A stretch of 8,157 nucleotides of DNA from a bacterium (GTDB lineage: Bacteria; Verrucomicrobiota; Verrucomicrobiae; Opitutales; Opitutaceae). A model generated the notes under the pieces. The model saw nothing but the letters and a program-made list of their open reading frames with translations, had not been told where the DNA came from and ran no database searches. Made by a program: the position numbers and the translations under genes. The DNA lies in NCBI GenBank assembly GCA_021780625.1, contig JAJXYI010000288.1, positions 1 through 8,157 on the forward strand, in the 5' to 3' direction. Positions 6,042-8,157 of this stretch are shown here, piece after piece (position 1 is the stretch's first letter; every line of letters starts with the position of its first letter).

Positions 6042-6067
6042 CGAGGCCGGCGCAAAGGCCGGCCTCG
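6042..6067 (-). terminator. Rho-independent-like hairpin after leuD
   Basis: A perfect 10-base inverted repeat (CGAGGCCGGC and GCCGGCCTCG) with a 6-base loop lies 31 bases past the leuD stop. The tail on the minus strand is TTGCATTCC, not a true T run, so termination may be weak or Rho-assisted. It is the strongest hairpin in the window and is well placed to end the leuCD transcript. Confidence 0.6.
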
Positions 6068-6097
6068 CAAGGGAATCAGAGAACGTCTGTCGTGCGC

Positions 6098-6700
6098 TCA
6101 CGCCGCCACATAGGGAAGGCGCGACGCGGTTTCCTTCACAGCCGGGACCCCCTCGAGCAGCTCGCCAATCGCGTCCCAGCGTCCGTTCACGAGCGCGTCG
6201 CGGGCGGTGTCGCGAATCTGGGCGGGGATGGTCTGGCCGCCGAAGCGAACCTGCTGCCCGGCGATGTCGATGACCACCTCGCCCTGAGGGTTCTTCTCGA
6301 TCGCGGCGACGAGCTTTTGGATGTCCTCGCGCGAGGCACTGACGCACGGAATGCCAAGCGTCGTGCAGTTGCCAAAGAAGATCTCGGCGAAATTCTCGGC
6401 GATGACCGCCTTGAACCCGTACTTCTGCAGCGCCTGGGGAGCATGCTCGCGGGAGGAGCCGCAGCCGAAGTTGAGTCCGGAGACCAGGATGCTGGCGCCC
6501 TTGAAACGGGGATCGTTCAGCGGATGGGCCTTGTCGGTGCCATCGGCGTTCTTGCGGACATCGTAGAAGAGGAATTCGCCGAGACCGTCGAAGGACACGC
6601 ATTTCATGAAGCGGGCCGGGATGATACGATCCGTGTCGATGTCGTTGCCGGGCACATACACGCCGCGGCCGGACACCTGGGTGATTTTAGCGAGAGCCAT
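6098..6700 (-). CDS. leuD: 3-isopropylmalate dehydratase small subunit
   Basis: The 200-residue length matches LeuD of the E. coli type (about 201). The swivelling aconitase C-like domain is shown by GNDIDTDRIIPARF (18-31) and the substrate-binding loop NFGCGSSREHAPQAL (77-91), followed by AENFAEIFFGN (101-111). LeuD pairs with LeuC to isomerise 2-isopropylmalate to 3-isopropylmalate, the second dedicated step of leucine synthesis, in the cytoplasm. It starts 39 bases after the leuC stop on the same strand, so the two subunits are co-transcribed. ATG at 6700 is chosen because it gives the normal N-terminus before the first strand. No Shine-Dalgarno; the leader is CU-rich with CTCATCC at 6708-6714. 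A hairpin terminator follows. leuA and leuB are not in the window. Confidence 0.97.
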   Translation of the reverse strand: MALAKITQVSGRGVYVPGNDIDTDRIIPARFMKCVSFDGLGEFLFYDVRKNADGTDKAHPLNDPRFKGASILVSGLNFGCGSSREHAPQALQKYGFKAVIAENFAEIFFGNCTTLGIPCVSASREDIQKLVAAIEKNPQGEVVIDIAGQQVRFGGQTIPAQIRDTARDALVNGRWDAIGELLEGVPAVKETASRLPYVAA

Positions 6701-6739
6701 GATGAAGGGATGAGTTGAGGGTTCGTTGGAGGCCGCGGC

Positions 6740-8152
6740 TCATTTCACGCCGAAGACCTCGCGGGCGTCGGCGACCGAGCCGGTGACGGCGGCGGCGGCG
6801 ACCATGAGCGGGCTCATCAGCAGCGTGCGCCCGGTGGGGCTGCCCTGACGGCCCTTGAAGTTGCGGTTCGACGAGCTCGCGCAGAGCTGGTCGCCGACAA
6901 GCTTGTCGGAATTCATCGCGAGGCACATGGAGCAGCCCGCGTCGCGCCACTCGAAGCCGGCGTCGCGGAAGACCTTGTCGAGGCCGAGTTCGGTGCAGAG
7001 CACGCGCACGACCTGGGAACCGGGGACGGCGATGGCCTTGACGCCAGGGGCGACCTTCCGGCCCTTCAGGTATTTGGCGACCTCCTGGAAGTCGGAGAGA
7101 CGTCCGTTGGTGCACGAACCGAGGAAGGCAACGTCGATCTTGGTGCCCTTGATCGGAGCGCCCGGCTGGAGCTTCATGTACGCCAGCGCCTCCTCGATGG
7201 ACGCCTTTTCGTTCACATCGCGCGCCGAGGCCGGCGTCGGAATGTGCTCCTCGATCGAGACACCCTGGCCCGGGTTGATGCCCCAGGTGACCGTGGGCGC
7301 GATCGACGCGGCGTCGATCGTCACGACATCGTCGTAGGTGCAGCCCGCGTCGCTGGCATAGGAGCTCCAGCGTTCGACCGCCTTGTCCCACTCGGCGCCT
7401 TTCGGCGAATAGGGACGGCCCTTCAGGTACTCGAAGGTGGTCCGGTCGGGATTCACGTAGCCGACGCGCGCGCCGCCCTCGATGGACATGTTGCACACGG
7501 TCATGCGCTCCTCCATCGACATGCGGTCGAACACGTCGCCACCGTATTCATACGCGAAGCCGGTGCCGCCGTTCACGCCGAGCGTGCGGATGATGTGGAG
7601 GATGACGTCCTTGGCATAGACTCCGGGACGGAGCTTGCCGTTCACATTGATGCGGCGGACCTTCAGCTTCCCGATGGCCATGGTCTGCGTGGCCAGCACG
7701 TCGCGGATCTGGGTGGTGCCGATGCCGAAGGCGATCGCGCCAAACGCGCCGTGGGTGGAGGTGTGCGAGTCGCCGCAGGCGATCGTCGTGCCGGGCTGCG
7801 TGATGCCCTGCTCGGGGCCGACGATGTGCACGATGCCCTGCTTGCCCGTGGAGCGCTCGAAGAAGGTGACGCCGAACTCCTGGCAGTTCTGGCGGAGCGC
7901 CTTGATCATCGCGTCGGCGAGCGGATCGGAAAACGGCTCGTCGAACTTGTCGGTCGGGACAATGTGGTCGACGGTCGCAAAGGTCCGGTGCGGCATCAGC
8001 ACCTTAAGCTTGAGATCGCGCAGCATGCCAAAGGCCTGCGGGCTGGTGACCTCATGGATGAGGTGGGTGCCGATGAGCAGCTGCGTCTGGCCATTGGCCA
8101 GGCGGCGGACGGTATGGGCGTCCCATACTTTCTCGAAGAGGGTTTTTGCCAT
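6740..8152 (-). CDS. leuC: 3-isopropylmalate dehydratase large subunit
   Basis: The 470-residue protein is complete and of normal LeuC length (about 466 in E. coli). It belongs to the aconitase family and carries the 4Fe-4S cluster: C347 in [10 protein letters not shown]407 and C410 in [11 protein letters not shown]. Other family landmarks are the N-terminal [19 protein letters not shown] (62-68), [22 protein letters not shown] (124-145), and [20 protein letters not shown] (429-448). It forms isopropylmalate isomerase with LeuD, encoded 39 bases downstream. ATG at 8152 is chosen as it gives the standard N-terminus [10 protein letters not shown]. Only five bases of upstream sequence are present, so the promoter, any leucine-responsive attenuator, and the ribosome-binding site cannot be assessed. 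Confidence 0.98.
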   Translation of the reverse strand: MAKTLFEKVWDAHTVRRLANGQTQLLIGTHLIHEVTSPQAFGMLRDLKLKVLMPHRTFATVDHIVPTDKFDEPFSDPLADAMIKALRQNCQEFGVTFFERSTGKQGIVHIVGPEQGITQPGTTIACGDSHTSTHGAFGAIAFGIGTTQIRDVLATQTMAIGKLKVRRINVNGKLRPGVYAKDVILHIIRTLGVNGGTGFAYEYGGDVFDRMSMEERMTVCNMSIEGGARVGYVNPDRTTFEYLKGRPYSPKGAEWDKAVERWSSYASDAGCTYDDVVTIDAASIAPTVTWGINPGQGVSIEEHIPTPASARDVNEKASIEEALAYMKLQPGAPIKGTKIDVAFLGSCTNGRLSDFQEVAKYLKGRKVAPGVKAIAVPGSQVVRVLCTELGLDKVFRDAGFEWRDAGCSMCLAMNSDKLVGDQLCASSSNRNFKGRQGSPTGRTLLMSPLMVAAAAVTGSVADAREVFGVK

Positions 8153-8157
8153 GGGAA

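Larger units (their letters stand above)
5884..6097. other. Spacer between leuD and exbB: terminator plus exbB control region
   Basis: The 214 bases contain the leuCD hairpin (6042-6067) near the leuD end and a more A/T-rich part (5881-5942) in front of exbB with two inverted repeats. A TTGAAC at 5924-5929 on the minus strand could be a -35 element, but no acceptable -10 lies at the right distance. The middle (5943-6040) is G/C-rich with a short GGCCC/GGGCC repeat at 6000-6011 whose loop is too small to form a normal hairpin. No small gene is evident. Confidence 0.6.

Noticed and set aside
5981..6718. Plus-strand open frame of 245 codons opposite leuD
   Set aside because: Shadow frame of leuD, which carries all diagnostic LeuD motifs.

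Overview
The window is a GC-rich stretch (strong G/C at third codon positions) of an ordinary bacterial chromosome, densely packed with housekeeping and signalling genes. There are no insertion sequences, phage genes, tRNA or rRNA genes, or CRISPR arrays. The protein set (long-form HisG, a LeuC/LeuD pair, an ExbB/ExbD pair, several response regulators) and the scarcity of Shine-Dalgarno sequences suggest a Gram-negative bacterium. The wording of HisG, ExbD and the regulators looks most like Verrucomicrobia of the Opitutaceae type, but this is recognition by eye with no search behind it.

Layout. Bases 2-748 (+) are the 3' end of a probable hybrid histidine kinase, keeping a receiver domain and a C-terminal HPt domain. 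It runs tail-to-tail into, and overlaps by 47 bases, a minus-strand NarL/FixJ-type response regulator (702-1367). That regulator is the last gene of a tight minus-strand group: hisG (2283-3182), aguB-like amidohydrolase (1379-2254), response regulator, with gaps of 28 and 11 bases. A 120-base divergent spacer separates hisG from a plus-strand OmpR-type response regulator (3303-4037). This regulator converges, with 24 bases between stops, on a minus-strand short-chain dehydrogenase (4062-4745). Then come three minus-strand units: exbB-exbD (5883 down to 4846), a 214-base spacer holding a good leuCD terminator hairpin and palindromic sequence in front of exbB, and leuC-leuD (8152 down to 6098). 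leuC is complete, but its promoter lies beyond the window.

How the parts may work together. leuC/leuD form isopropylmalate isomerase (leucine synthesis), hisG starts histidine synthesis, and the aguB-like enzyme belongs to putrescine synthesis from agmatine. ExbB/ExbD form a proton-driven inner-membrane motor. The REC-HPt protein could pass phosphate to one of the two DNA-binding response regulators nearby; that is inference from proximity.

I did not find a clearly new biological system. The items most worth checking are small: a recurring CU-rich motif in place of a ribosome-binding site, a hairpin that covers the only G-rich segment before aguB, a 3'-3' coding overlap between two signalling genes, and a near-palindrome upstream of exbB.
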